NCBI GenBank assembly: GCA_052435735.1
Contig: JBQVNB010000003.1
Location: forward strand, 1-64,000
DNA: 64,000 nt
Direction of reading: 5' to 3'
From: Aliihoeflea sp052435735
Lineage (GTDB): Bacteria; Pseudomonadota; Alphaproteobacteria; Rhizobiales; Rhizobiaceae
In this document: piece by piece, positions 52,932 to 62,506 of the stretch
Layout: the number at the start of each line of letters is the position of its first letter
How positions within the stretch are numbered: the stretch's first letter is position 1
Position numbers and translations under genes: made by a program
The notes under the pieces: generated by a model
What the model saw: only the letters and a program-made list of their open reading frames with translations
Told to the model about the DNA's origin: nothing
Database searches by the model: none

Positions 52932-53990
52932 CTAGCGAATAGCCGTCGGGTTGATGATGGCCTGGACGCCGCCCGTCATCTTCGAATGGCCGAGAACGAA
53001 CATGAATTCGGACACGCCGTCAGCGACGAGTTCCTCCGTGTTCATGTTCTCCAGGATGTAGATGCCGTTCTTCGCGATCAACTCCTGATGGACCTCGAAG
53101 ACGCCGGTGCCTTCCTCGAAGGGAATGACCTCCAGCCCCCAGGTGTCGGCGCCGACCGCGATCACGTTCTGCTCGGCGAGCCAGCGCGCGCCGTCGAGGC
53201 CGAGACCGGGTTCGGAGGTAATGTAGCGCTCATCGTCGTTGCCGACGAGCGACAGCCAGCCCGTATAGAACAGCACCACGTCGCCCTCGCGGATCTCGAC
53301 GCCCTGCTTCTCCGCCTGCGCCTGGATTTCGGCGCTGTTGAAGGCGGTGCCTTCGGCCAGCACCTCCTCGCCGAAATGGTCGGTCATGTCGAGGACGACG
53401 CCGCGCGTGACGATGTTCGGCACCTTCTCGATGCCGAGCTTCGTCAGCCCGTCGGCCTGCACGAAGAGGCTGTTCTTGTGGCAGTTGTAGTAGACGTTGT
53501 TGACGCCGATATGCCCCAGCCCGTCGATCTGCGAGCCGGTGCCGACATAGCCCATATAGATGTCGTCATTGTAGTTGGTGTTGGTCGGCCCAAGCCCGAC
53601 GCCGCCGGTCTGGCCCGGCTGGTTGATGACCAGCGCCCAGGAGCGCGGACCGAAGGCGGGCGTGTCCTTGTTGACCTCGACGCCGAGCGAATAGGTCTTG
53701 CCTTCAGTGACGAGTTCGGCGGCCGCAAGCGCGAGTTCCGGCGACAGCAGATTGGCCGCGCCGATCTGGTCCTCCGGGCCCCATTTCGACTTGCACCATT
53801 CTGGCGCGTCGGGCGCGTTGGCGGGCCATTCCTCGGCTGCAGAGGCATCTGCCGGCGCCGCGCTTTCTTCCTGCGCGGCCTGCGGCGCCGCATCGTCTTC
53901 GGTGTCGGTGTCCTGCGCAAGCGCGCCGGTCGAGATCAGCGCCGCGGATGCGAGCGCCAGAAGGGGCAGGCGGTATGAATGCGAAAACAT
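52932..53990 (-). CDS. Exported cyclase-family protein (PF04199, kynurenine formamidase-like fold)
   Basis: A 352-residue protein. Residues 1-25 form a Sec signal peptide (PLLALASAALISTGALA before QDT). An acidic, Ala/Glu-rich linker of about 30 residues follows, then the cyclase fold: WGPEDQIGAANLLSPELALA, PAFGPRSWALVINQPGQTGG, NDDIYMGYVGTGSQIDGLGH, TRGVVLDMTDHFGEE, VVLFYTGWLSLVGNDDERYI. The usual HxGTHxDxxxH metal motif appears as VGTGSQIDGLGH: Asp and the last His are kept, the central His is Gln. It would hydrolyse an amide, ester or lactone outside the cytoplasm. ATG 53990 has GGGAGGA 6 bp upstream. Confidence 0.82.
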   Translation of the reverse strand: MFSHSYRLPLLALASAALISTGALAQDTDTEDDAAPQAAQEESAAPADASAAEEWPANAPDAPEWCKSKWGPEDQIGAANLLSPELALAAAELVTEGKTYSLGVEVNKDTPAFGPRSWALVINQPGQTGGVGLGPTNTNYNDDIYMGYVGTGSQIDGLGHIGVNNVYYNCHKNSLFVQADGLTKLGIEKVPNIVTRGVVLDMTDHFGEEVLAEGTAFNSAEIQAQAEKQGVEIREGDVVLFYTGWLSLVGNDDERYITSEPGLGLDGARWLAEQNVIAVGADTWGLEVIPFEEGTGVFEVHQELIAKNGIYILENMNTEELVADGVSEFMFVLGHSKMTGGVQAIINPTAIR

Positions 53991-54102
53991 GTTCGTCCTC
54001 CCTGACGAAATCATGGCGGGGAGGCGGTCGCCGGCCCCGCAAGGCTAGTCAATTGGCATTTTCGTCTTCGTTCCTGTCTGTGCCTGCCCTCCTCGCTTCT
54101 CG

Positions 54103-54849
54103 TCAGATCGTGCGGCCGCCATCCACTTCGAGGATGACGCCGGTGATGAACTCGGCCTCGTCGGATGCCAAATAGAGGCACGCATTGGCGATGTCCTTCG
54201 GCGTCGACATGCGGCCGAGCGGAATCGTCGAGACGAATTTCGCGCGGTTTTCCGGCGTGTCCTCGACGCCCATGAAGGCGGACAGGAGACCGGTCGCGCC
54301 CATGACCGGAGCGACGCAGTTGACGCGGATCTTGTCGGGCGCAAGCTCGACGGCCATCGAACGCGAAAGCAGGTTCACCGCGCCCTTGGTCGAATTGTAC
54401 CAGGTGAGGCCCGGACGCGGCCGGATGCCGGCGGTCGAGCCGACATTGATGATCGCCCCGCCGCCCTGCGCGCGCATGACCGGAATGGTCGCCGCCGTCA
54501 TGTGGAAGATCGACTTGACGTTGATCGCGTAGACCTTGTCGAACTCGTCTTCCGTCACCTCCATGATCGGCTTGTTGCGGTGGGTCCAGCCAGCATTGTT
54601 GACGACGATGTCGAGCCGGCCGCCCTGCGTGGCGGCTTCCACGGCACGCTTGATGTCGGCGGCCTTCGTCACGTCGCCGCCGACGGCAACGGCGCCATTG
54701 CCGCAGGCTTCGGCCTGAGCCTTCGCACCGGCTTCGTTCAGATCCATGATGGTGACGCGGGCGCCCTCACGCGCGAATGTCGCCGCGATCTCCGCCCCGA
54801 AGCCGGAGGCTCCGCCCGTCACCAGTGCCGTCTTTCCCTGCAAACGCAT
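54103..54849 (-). CDS. Short-chain dehydrogenase/reductase
   Basis: A 248-residue SDR of the FabG-like group: ALVTGGASGFGAEIAATF at residues 8-25, IMDLNEAGA (Asp after beta-2, NAD+), VNNAGWTHRNKP, INVGSTAGIRPRPGLTWYNS with the Ser/Tyr/Lys triad completed by TKGAVN, and FITGVILEVDGG. It is in the minus-strand operon between aldehyde dehydrogenase (62-bp gap) and cyclase genes, so it probably handles the alcohol/ketone step of that pathway. Confidence 0.92.
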   Translation of the reverse strand: MRLQGKTALVTGGASGFGAEIAATFAREGARVTIMDLNEAGAKAQAEACGNGAVAVGGDVTKAADIKRAVEAATQGGRLDIVVNNAGWTHRNKPIMEVTEDEFDKVYAINVKSIFHMTAATIPVMRAQGGGAIINVGSTAGIRPRPGLTWYNSTKGAVNLLSRSMAVELAPDKIRVNCVAPVMGATGLLSAFMGVEDTPENRAKFVSTIPLGRMSTPKDIANACLYLASDEAEFITGVILEVDGGRTI

Positions 54850-54911
54850 AATCAGTTCTTTCCTTCAAAATCGATGGTGGAGCGGCACGTCGCCGCCCGA
54901 AACGATGGCAT

Positions 54912-56389
54912 CTAGTCGTGCTTGACGACGATGGTCTTGACCACGGAGAGGTCCTTCAGCGCCTCGAAGCCTTTCTCGCGGCCATGGCCGGACTTCTTCA
55001 TGCCGCCGAAGGGAAGCTCGATGCCGCCGCCTGCGCCATAGGCGTTGACGTAGACCTGGCCGGCGCGGACCTTGCGGGCGACGCGGGTCGCGCGATTGGC
55101 GTTCTGGGTCCACACGCCTGCGACGAGGCCGTAATCGGTGCCGTTGGCAAGCGCCACGCCGTCCGCCTCGTCCTCGAACGGGATGACGGAGAGGACTGGC
55201 CCGAATACTTCGTCGAGCGCCAGCGCATTGTCGCGCGGCACGCGGCCGAACATTTTAGGCGCGACATAGTAGCCGCCTTCGGGAACGCCATCGGCGATGC
55301 TGCCCTCGGCGATCACCTCGATGCCGTCATTGCCGGCATTGCCGCAGAAACGCTCGACGCGGCGCTTCTGACCGGGATTGATGACCGGGCCGAGGTCGAG
55401 GTCCATGTCCGGCGTGCCGGCGGTGAGTTTGGCGAACCGTTCGGCGACGGCGCCGACGATGCGGTCATAGCCGGATTTTTCGACCAAGAGACGCGAGCCG
55501 GCCGAGCAGGTCTGGCCGGCATTCTGGACGATGGCGTTGACGAGCGAGGGCAGCGCCGCATCGAGATCGACATCGGCGAAGACCACCTGAGGCGACTTGC
55601 CGCCCAGCTCCAACGTGCAGCCGATATGGTTCTTCGCCGCCGCGATCTGCACCATCGTGCCGACTTCCGGGCTGCCGGTGAAGGACAGGAAGTCGAAGCC
55701 GCGATGGGCGGTGAGCGCCGCGCCGGCCTCTTCGCCGGTGCCCGGCACGATGTTGATCGCGCCTTCCGGGAAACCGACTTCAGCGGCCAGTTCTGCCAGC
55801 CGCAGCGGCGTCAGGCAGGCATCTTCCGCCGGCTTCATCACGATGGCGTTGCCGACCGCGAGCGCCGGGCCGAGCGTGCGGCCGAACATCTGCGCGGGAT
55901 AGTTCCAGGGAATGATCTGTCCGGTGACGCCGTGCGGCACGCGCTCGGTCAGCGCCAGATAGCCGTTGAGGAATGGGATCGTGTCGCCATGCACCTTGTC
56001 GGCGGCGCCACCATAGAACTCGAAATAGCGCGCGCAGGCGACGATGTCGGCGCGGGCCTGCTTCAGCGGCTTGCCGCAGTCGAGCGCTTCGAGCGCGGTG
56101 AGTTCGTCGGCATGATCCTCGATCGCGCGCGACAGCTTCAGGAGAAGCCGCCCCCGCTCGACGGCGGTGAGCCGGCCCCATGCGCCTTCCTCGAAAGCGC
56201 GGCGGGCGGCCTTGTAGGCACGGTCGACATCGCCCGCGCTGCCGGCCGCGATGCGCGCGACGACGGCGCCGGTCGCCGGTGCGTAGACGTCGACCGTCCC
56301 GCCCGTTTCGTTCGCGTGCCATTTGTTGTCGACGAAGATGCCCTTGGCTTCCATGATCTGGCCGGCGGCGGGTTTGGACTGGATGTTCA

Positions 56390-56390
<1 letters not shown>
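54912..56390 (-). CDS. NAD(P)+-dependent aldehyde dehydrogenase
   Basis: A 492-residue ALDH. GQIIPWNYPAQMFGRTLGPA (cofactor binding), KPAEDACLTPLRLAELAAEV, FTGSPEVGTMVQIAA, the general base in TLELGGKSPQVVFADVDLDA, and the catalytic cysteine in NAGQTCSAGSRLLVEKS are all intact. EVFGPVLSVIPFEDEADGVA and GGGIELPFGGMKKSGHGREK complete the fold. Its ATG overlaps the livF stop by one base (TGATG), tying aldehyde oxidation to the Liv-type uptake system. Confidence 0.95.
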
Positions 56391-57064
<674 letters not shown>

Positions 57065-57066
57065 GA

Positions 57067-57807
57067 TCAGCTCCCGATCACGGTGCGGATAACTTCGGGG
57101 TCGGTCAGAACTTCGTCCGGCGGGCCTTCCTTCTGGATGCGGCCCGAACTCCACACCGCGACGCGATTGGCGTAGCGCGAGACCATTTCCATGTCGTGCT
57201 CGACGAAGACGGAGGTGACCTTCTGCGCCCGCAAGGCGCCGATCAGCGTGTCCATGATGGCGAATTTCTCCGACGAGGCGACGCCGGAAGTCGGCTCGTC
57301 CATCAGGAGAACGGCAGGTTTCAGCGCCAGCGCCAGCGCGATGTCGACAAGCTTGCGCTTGCCTTCGGGAAGTTCGGAAGCGACGCGGTCCTTGACGTCG
57401 GAACAACCGACCTGCTCCAGGATCGCCTCGGCTTCGGCGCGCTGGGGAATGTCGGCAAGGCGCGTGAACATGCCGAGCCGGCCCGCCCGGGACGCCGACG
57501 CCAGAAGCATGTTCTCCAGCACGGTCTGCTCGGCGAAGAGCTGCGGAATCTGGAAGGCGCGGGCAATGCCGAGCCGCGTGATGGCGCGGGGCGAGGAACC
57601 GAGCAGCTCCCTGCCCTTGAAGCTGACGCGGCCGGCCTGCGGCTTCAGATAGCCGGTGCAGATGTTGAGGAAGGTGGTCTTGCCGGCGCCGTTCGGGCCG
57701 ATGATGGCGAGATTGTCGCCCTCGAAGACGTCGAGCGCGACGCCGTCGGCCGCCACCACGCCGCCGAAGCGGATCTCGATGTCGCGTGCGGACAAGAGCG
57801 CGTTCAT
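57067..57807 (-). CDS. livG: Branched-chain amino-acid-type ABC transporter ATPase (LivG)
   Basis: A 246-residue LivG: Walker A IIGPNGAGKTTFLNICTGYL near residue 36, GIARAFQIPQLFAEQTVLEN, Walker B PAVLLMDEPTSGVASSEKFA, switch SVFVEHDMEMVSRYANRVAV. The ABC signature region reads ELPEGKRKLVDIALALALKP, so LSxGxxR is altered to LPEGKRK, as is common in LivG. The start overlaps the livM stop by ATGA. Confidence 0.92.
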   Translation of the reverse strand: MNALLSARDIEIRFGGVVAADGVALDVFEGDNLAIIGPNGAGKTTFLNICTGYLKPQAGRVSFKGRELLGSSPRAITRLGIARAFQIPQLFAEQTVLENMLLASASRAGRLGMFTRLADIPQRAEAEAILEQVGCSDVKDRVASELPEGKRKLVDIALALALKPAVLLMDEPTSGVASSEKFAIMDTLIGALRAQKVTSVFVEHDMEMVSRYANRVAVWSSGRIQKEGPPDEVLTDPEVIRTVIGS

Positions 57808-58796
57808 CGCACCGCCTCCTTGGCTTCGCCGAGCGGGCTCGGCTTCTCCCTGGTCCGCCGGCCGCGCCAGCGATTGCCGACATTGACCAGCGAACCGACG
57901 ATGCCCGCCGGCGCGAACAGGATGATGCCGAGCAGCATGAGGCCGAGCGTGAGCTGCCACGTGTCGCCGAGATAGGCGGCGGCGGTGACGCGGATGAACT
58001 CGAACGAGAACGACCCGGCAAGCGCGCCCAGCACCTGCCCCGCACCGCCGAGGATGGCGACGAAGACGAATTCGCCGGAGCGCGTCCAATAGGCGTAGTC
58101 GGGCGTGGCGATGCCCTGGAAGACGCCCACCAGCGCCCCGCCGACACCAGCAAGCGCGGCCGAGGCGACATAGACGACGAGCAGCGTGCGGCGCGGCGAG
58201 ATGCCGAGATATTCGACCCGCGTCTCGTTGCTCTTGATCGCCTTCATCGCATGCCCGACCGGGCTGTCCATCAGTCGCCAGGCGCCGAAGATGGCGAGCG
58301 CGAGAAGGGCGAGGGAGACGTAGTAGATGCCGAACTCGTAATTGGCGCGCGACATCTCCCGACCCAGCAGTGTGGGACGCGAGATGCGCAGCCCGTCCGA
58401 CCCGCCGGTGATGTGGATGAACTTCTCCAATAGGGAAAACAGCACCATCGAAAAGGCGAGGTTGAGCATGGCGAAGAAGATGTAGCGGTAGCGCACGACG
58501 AAGATGCCGACGAAGAGGCCGGCGACCACCGATGTGGCGAGCGCGGCGAGAAGCAGCAGGAAAAGCTCGCCCCCGCCCCCCATCCAGCGGCCGACGAAGC
58601 CGGCCGTATAGGCGCCGATGGCGAAGAACATCGCATGGCCGAACGAAACCTGTCCCGCCTGAAGCAGAAGGATGATGCCGATTACCGGCAGCGCCTTGGC
58701 GAAGACGATCGTCAGGAACGCGTCCCATTGCGGGAAGACCAGCGGATTGAGCGCGGCGAGGAGAACAATCGCAGGAAAGATCACGCGCATAAGCAT
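57804..58796 (-). CDS. livM: Branched-chain amino-acid-type ABC transporter permease (LivM)
   Basis: A 330-residue permease with about nine membrane helices. LLQAGQVSFGHAMFFAIGAY, RYRYIFFAMLNLAFSMVLFS and KSNETRVEYLGISPRRTLLV (the EAA-like coupling loop) are LivM landmarks, as is AILGGAGQVLGALAGSFSFE. The C-terminus is basic and cytoplasmic (NRWRGRRTREKPS). Its start abuts the livH stop with a one-base overlap. Confidence 0.93.
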   Translation of the reverse strand: MLMRVIFPAIVLLAALNPLVFPQWDAFLTIVFAKALPVIGIILLLQAGQVSFGHAMFFAIGAYTAGFVGRWMGGGGELFLLLLAALATSVVAGLFVGIFVVRYRYIFFAMLNLAFSMVLFSLLEKFIHITGGSDGLRISRPTLLGREMSRANYEFGIYYVSLALLALAIFGAWRLMDSPVGHAMKAIKSNETRVEYLGISPRRTLLVVYVASAALAGVGGALVGVFQGIATPDYAYWTRSGEFVFVAILGGAGQVLGALAGSFSFEFIRVTAAAYLGDTWQLTLGLMLLGIILFAPAGIVGSLVNVGNRWRGRRTREKPSPLGEAKEAVR

Positions 58797-59701
58797 CAGA
58801 TCTTCCTCGCCGTCGTCTTGCCGAAGAGACCTTCGGGCCGGATTAGGAGAACGAGGACCATGATGAGGTAGGGCATGACGACCTCGAATTCGGGCGCGAA
58901 GAACACCGCCATCGACCGGCCGAGCCCGATGAGCAGCGCCGCGATGGCCGCACCCTCGATCTGGCCGAGACCGGCGGTCGCCGCAACGGCGAAGGACAGC
59001 ACGATCATCTCCGCCCCCATGCCCGGCAGGACGGAAGTGGTGGGTGAGGCGAGCGCGCCGCCGAGCGAGGCCAACGTCACGCCGATGACGAAGGTGAGGA
59101 AGAACACGCGCCGCGCATTGATGCCGATCGCCGTCGCCGCCTCGCGGTCCTCCGTCACGGCGACGATGACCGAGCCGGCGAGCGTGTAGCGCAGGAAGAA
59201 GCGCAGGCCGAACAGTACGGCGAGCGCGACCAGCGGCAGGAACAGCGTCTGGTAGGCGGTGTAGGTGATGCCGGCGACATTGACATTGCCGAGCTGGCGC
59301 AGCGGGTCGGAATAGAAATAGGGCTGCACGCCCCAGACGAGGCGCTGGACGTTTTCCAGCATCATGAAGACGGCGAAGGTGACGAGAAGCTGCAGCGTCT
59401 CCTCGTAGCCGTAGATGCGCTGGAGCAGAAACCGCTCCATCAACCCGCCGACCGTGATGCCGACGACGGCAGCGGCGACGATGAACATCGGAAAGGCGAG
59501 CCAGGGCGACAGGCCCATGCCCGCCATGGCGATGCCGAGGCTGGCGGCCGCGTAGGCGCCGAGCGCGTAGAACGAGCCATGCGCCACGTTGAGGATGCGC
59601 ATGACGCCGAAGACGAGCGTCATGCCGACGGCGACGAGGAAGACGAGCGCCCCGTAGGCGATGCCGTCAAGCGCGGCGAGAACGAGAATCTGCAGGGACA
59701 T
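58796..59701 (-). CDS. livH: Branched-chain amino-acid-type ABC transporter permease (LivH)
   Basis: A 301-residue permease: LDGIAYGALVFLVAVGMTLV, FGVMRILNVAHGSFYALGAY (LivH signature), EDREAATAIGINARRVFFLT coupling loop, and GLGQIEGAAIAALLIGLGRS. About eight helices. ATG 59701 (MSLQILVLAALDG) gives the normal family length; a 20-residue longer version lacks similarity. A long stem-loop separates it from the binding-protein gene. Confidence 0.93.
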   Translation of the reverse strand: MSLQILVLAALDGIAYGALVFLVAVGMTLVFGVMRILNVAHGSFYALGAYAAASLGIAMAGMGLSPWLAFPMFIVAAAVVGITVGGLMERFLLQRIYGYEETLQLLVTFAVFMMLENVQRLVWGVQPYFYSDPLRQLGNVNVAGITYTAYQTLFLPLVALAVLFGLRFFLRYTLAGSVIVAVTEDREAATAIGINARRVFFLTFVIGVTLASLGGALASPTTSVLPGMGAEMIVLSFAVAATAGLGQIEGAAIAALLIGLGRSMAVFFAPEFEVVMPYLIMVLVLLIRPEGLFGKTTARKI

Positions 59702-59744
59702 GGGCCGTTCGGGGCCTTTGCACAAGTGAGCGGGAACGATGCGG

Positions 59745-59784
59745 CCGCCGCGCCTTCGCATGCGGGGATGCGATGGCGCGGCGG
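59745..59784 (-). other. Long stem-loop between binding-protein gene and livH
   Basis: 10-bp outer stem (59745-59754 with 59775-59784), one T-T mismatch, 6-bp inner stem (59756-59761 with 59768-59773) and a 6-nt loop, in the 93-bp gap. No T-tract on the transcribed side. Confidence 0.65.
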
Positions 59785-59794
59785 TTGGGGAGGA

Positions 59795-61099
59795 CTATTC
59801 CTCGTGCTTGTATTCGCTCGCCTCGGTCTCGATGAAGGACGCGTCGAGCGTGCCGATCCATTCGAGCGAGTTTTCGCCGGGCGGCGCCATGATGCCTTCC
59901 GCATCGAAGATCATCATGTCATCGATGATCGGGAAGTCGTAGCCCTCGACGGTGCGCGACACGCCCATCAACTGCGCTTCGAGCGCCTGGTTGTCCTCGC
60001 GGATCGTGAGCGGACGTCCATAGCCCTTGAATTCGAGCCCTTCCATCGCCGCAATGACCTGGGCGCGATCCGGGAAGGCGCCGCCATTGCCCTCGGCCGC
60101 CTTGTCGTAGGCCGCCTGCAATGCGGCGAAGGCCTGCGCCATGTGGAACACGGAGTAGATCGGGTAGGCGCCCGTCTTCTCCCTGAACTTGTCGACGAAG
60201 ACCTTCATGTCCTCGTCGTCCTTGGTTTCAGGATGCAGGAAATAGTGGTCGCCGCGTGCGCCGACGATGACGCCGTCCGGCAGAACGCCGCCCAGGCGCT
60301 GGATCGACGATTCGGCCAAAGGCAGGACAAAGGTCGAGTTGTTGAAGAGACCGCGCTGGTTGGCCTGCTGCACGAAGGTGTCGAGATCGCCGCCCCACGA
60401 GGTCGACAGGATGACGTCCGGCTGGGTGGCGAGAAGGCGAGAAATCTCGGCCGAGAAATCCGGTGCGCCGAGGCGGGGGAAGAGCTCGGCCACGATCTCG
60501 ACTTCGGGCTTCAGCTTCTTCAGCGCCGCCGAGAACAGCTCCCAGCTATCGCGGCCCCAGGCATAGTCCTGGTTGACGACGGCGATCGTCTCGAAGTCTG
60601 GCTTGGTCTTCAGGAGATAGAGCAGCGCCGCCATCATCTCGGGCGTCGCATTGGCCTGCGTGCGGAAATTGTAGGTCGATTCCTCTTCCTCGAAGATGCG
60701 CTGCGTGCCGCAATCCCAGAGGATGTTGAGGACTTCGAGATCTTCCATCAGCGGCGTCAGGTTGATGCAGTTGCCCGACGAGATCGAGGCCATCATCACG
60801 TCGACGTCCTCGTCCTGGACGAGGCGGCGCACTTCGGTCGTCAGCGCCTCGGCGCCCGCGCCTTCGTCGACGAAGAAGAGCTGCACCTGCGCGCCCAGGA
60901 TACCGCCGGCGGCGTTGATATCCTCGACAATCATCTGCGCCGCGGCCTGGGCCGGCACGCCGAACACCGACGCTGCGCCCGAGGTGAACGTCGTGATGCC
61001 GATCTTGATGTTTTCCGGCGCGTCCTGCGCCATTGCGGGTTGTGCCACGGCAAGCGCGAACGCGGCTGCCAGCGACGATAGGACGAGTTTGCCTTTCAC
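59795..61099 (-). CDS. ABC transporter substrate-binding protein, LivJ-like family
   Basis: A 434-residue periplasmic protein of the amino-acid/amide-type (Peripla_BP_6) fold. The signal peptide is residues 1-24 (SSLAAAFALAVAQPAMA before QDA). KIGITTFTSGAASVFGVPAQ, QMIVEDINAAGGILGAQVQL, then ASISSGNCINLTPLMEDLEV and DYAWGRDSWELFSAALKKLK follow the family. The start is GTG 61099 because GGGAGG lies 5 bases upstream; in-frame ATGs further up would put charged residues before the signal core. It is first gene of an eight-gene minus-strand operon. The ligand need not be an amino acid; the ALDH/SDR partners suggest an aldehyde or alcohol precursor or amide. Confidence 0.9.
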   Translation of the reverse strand: MKGKLVLSSLAAAFALAVAQPAMAQDAPENIKIGITTFTSGAASVFGVPAQAAAQMIVEDINAAGGILGAQVQLFFVDEGAGAEALTTEVRRLVQDEDVDVMMASISSGNCINLTPLMEDLEVLNILWDCGTQRIFEEEESTYNFRTQANATPEMMAALLYLLKTKPDFETIAVVNQDYAWGRDSWELFSAALKKLKPEVEIVAELFPRLGAPDFSAEISRLLATQPDVILSTSWGGDLDTFVQQANQRGLFNNSTFVLPLAESSIQRLGGVLPDGVIVGARGDHYFLHPETKDDEDMKVFVDKFREKTGAYPIYSVFHMAQAFAALQAAYDKAAEGNGGAFPDRAQVIAAMEGLEFKGYGRPLTIREDNQALEAQLMGVSRTVEGYDFPIIDDMMIFDAEGIMAPPGENSLEWIGTLDASFIETEASEYKHEE

Positions 61100-61333
61100 G
61101 AATTCCTCCCAGAATTTGCGACGGCGCATCTGCTGCGCACGTTCCTCCACTTCAGGATCGTTCCCGGTTTGAAATTGGAACGCAAAGACAGATTTGCTTG
61201 AATCGCTATAACGGCTTCTTATGGCGGACGCGACGTCGCCCCCATGCCTGGCTTATGGCTTCCATATCGCTTTCCTATTGGCGCCGGGCGCCGTGAACGG
61301 CAATCCTGCGCGTCGGCACTAGGGAGGGACATC

Positions 61334-62485
61334 ATGGCCGCCGTCACATCAGGATCGACGACACGCACACGCGCGACCGTGCTGCGCAACGCCCCCGCAA
61401 CGCGCCCCTATGCACAGTCCCGCCCGCTGTCGGTCGAGGAGATCGAACTCGACGCGCCGGGCCCCGGCGAGGTTCTCGTCGCAATCAAGGCGGCGGGGCT
61501 TTGCCATTCGGACCTGTCCGTCATCAATGGCGACCGGCCAAGACCGCTGCCGATGGCGCTCGGCCATGAAGCGGCCGGAATCGTCGAAGAGCTCGGCGAA
61601 GGCGTGCGCGACCTCGAAGTCGGCGACCATGTGGTGATGGTGTTCATGCCGTCATGCGGCCATTGCGTCCCCTGCGCGGAAGGCCGGCCCGCGCTGTGCG
61701 AACCGGGGGCGGCGGCAAACGGTGCCGGTACCTTGCTGGGCGGAGCGATTCGGCTCAGGAGCCACGGCCAACCGATGTTCCACCATGTCGGCGTTTCGGC
61801 ATTCGCCGGACACGCCGTCGTCTCGCGCGCCTCGCTGGTCCGCATCGATAAGGACATCGCCTTCGAGCATGCCGCGCTTTTCGGCTGCGCGGTGCTGACA
61901 GGCGTCGGTGCGGTCGTCAACACGTCAGGCCTCAAGGCCGGTCAGTCCGTCGCGATCGTCGGCCTCGGCGGCGTGGGGCTCGCCGCCCTGCTGGGTGCAC
62001 GAGCCGCCGGTGCCTCCATCATCGTCGCAGCCGACCTGATGCCGGAAAAGCTGGCGCTGGCCCGCGAACTCGGCGCCACCCACACGGTCGATCCGCGCGA
62101 CGAGGCAGCAATGGAGCACATCAGGACCACCACGCGCGGCGGTGTCGACGTGGCAGTCGAACTCGCCGGCTCCGTGCCTGCCCTCGAATTTGCCTACCGC
62201 ATCACCCGGCGGGGCGGAACGACGGTGACCGGCGGGCTCGCCAATCCGGCGAGCCGGGTGTCGATCCAGCAGGTCTCTCTCGTCGCCGAAGAGCGGACGC
62301 TCAAGGGCAGCTATATCGGCAGTTGCATCCCCTCGCGCGACATTCCCCGCTACATCGAGATGTTCCGGCGCGGCATCCTGCCGGTGGACAGGCTCATGTC
62401 CGGCACCGGGCCGCTCGAAGCCATCAACGAGGCTCTGGACGAGCTCGAAGCTGGCCGGGTCATCCGCTACGTCTTCGTGCCTTGA
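61334..62485 (+). CDS. Zinc-dependent alcohol dehydrogenase (class III-like MDR)
   Basis: A 383-residue MDR enzyme. Catalytic zinc ligands: Cys in AAGLCHSDLSVI, His in GHEAAGIVEELGEGV, Cys in FGCAVLTGVGAVVNTSGLKA. Structural zinc: the four cysteines of CGHCVPCAEGRPALC. The Rossmann motif is VAIVGLGGVGLAALLGARAA with VAADLMPEKL. AGGGAGG precedes ATG 61334. It is divergent from the Liv operon over a 234-bp region in which I saw no clear operator. It probably converts an alcohol to the aldehyde used by the ALDH. Confidence 0.93.
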   Translation: MAAVTSGSTTRTRATVLRNAPATRPYAQSRPLSVEEIELDAPGPGEVLVAIKAAGLCHSDLSVINGDRPRPLPMALGHEAAGIVEELGEGVRDLEVGDHVVMVFMPSCGHCVPCAEGRPALCEPGAAANGAGTLLGGAIRLRSHGQPMFHHVGVSAFAGHAVVSRASLVRIDKDIAFEHAALFGCAVLTGVGAVVNTSGLKAGQSVAIVGLGGVGLAALLGARAAGASIIVAADLMPEKLALARELGATHTVDPRDEAAMEHIRTTTRGGVDVAVELAGSVPALEFAYRITRRGGTTVTGGLANPASRVSIQQVSLVAEERTLKGSYIGSCIPSRDIPRYIEMFRRGILPVDRLMSGTGPLEAINEALDELEAGRVIRYVFVP

Positions 62486-62506
62486 TGCCGGTGATCCGGC
62501 ACATAT

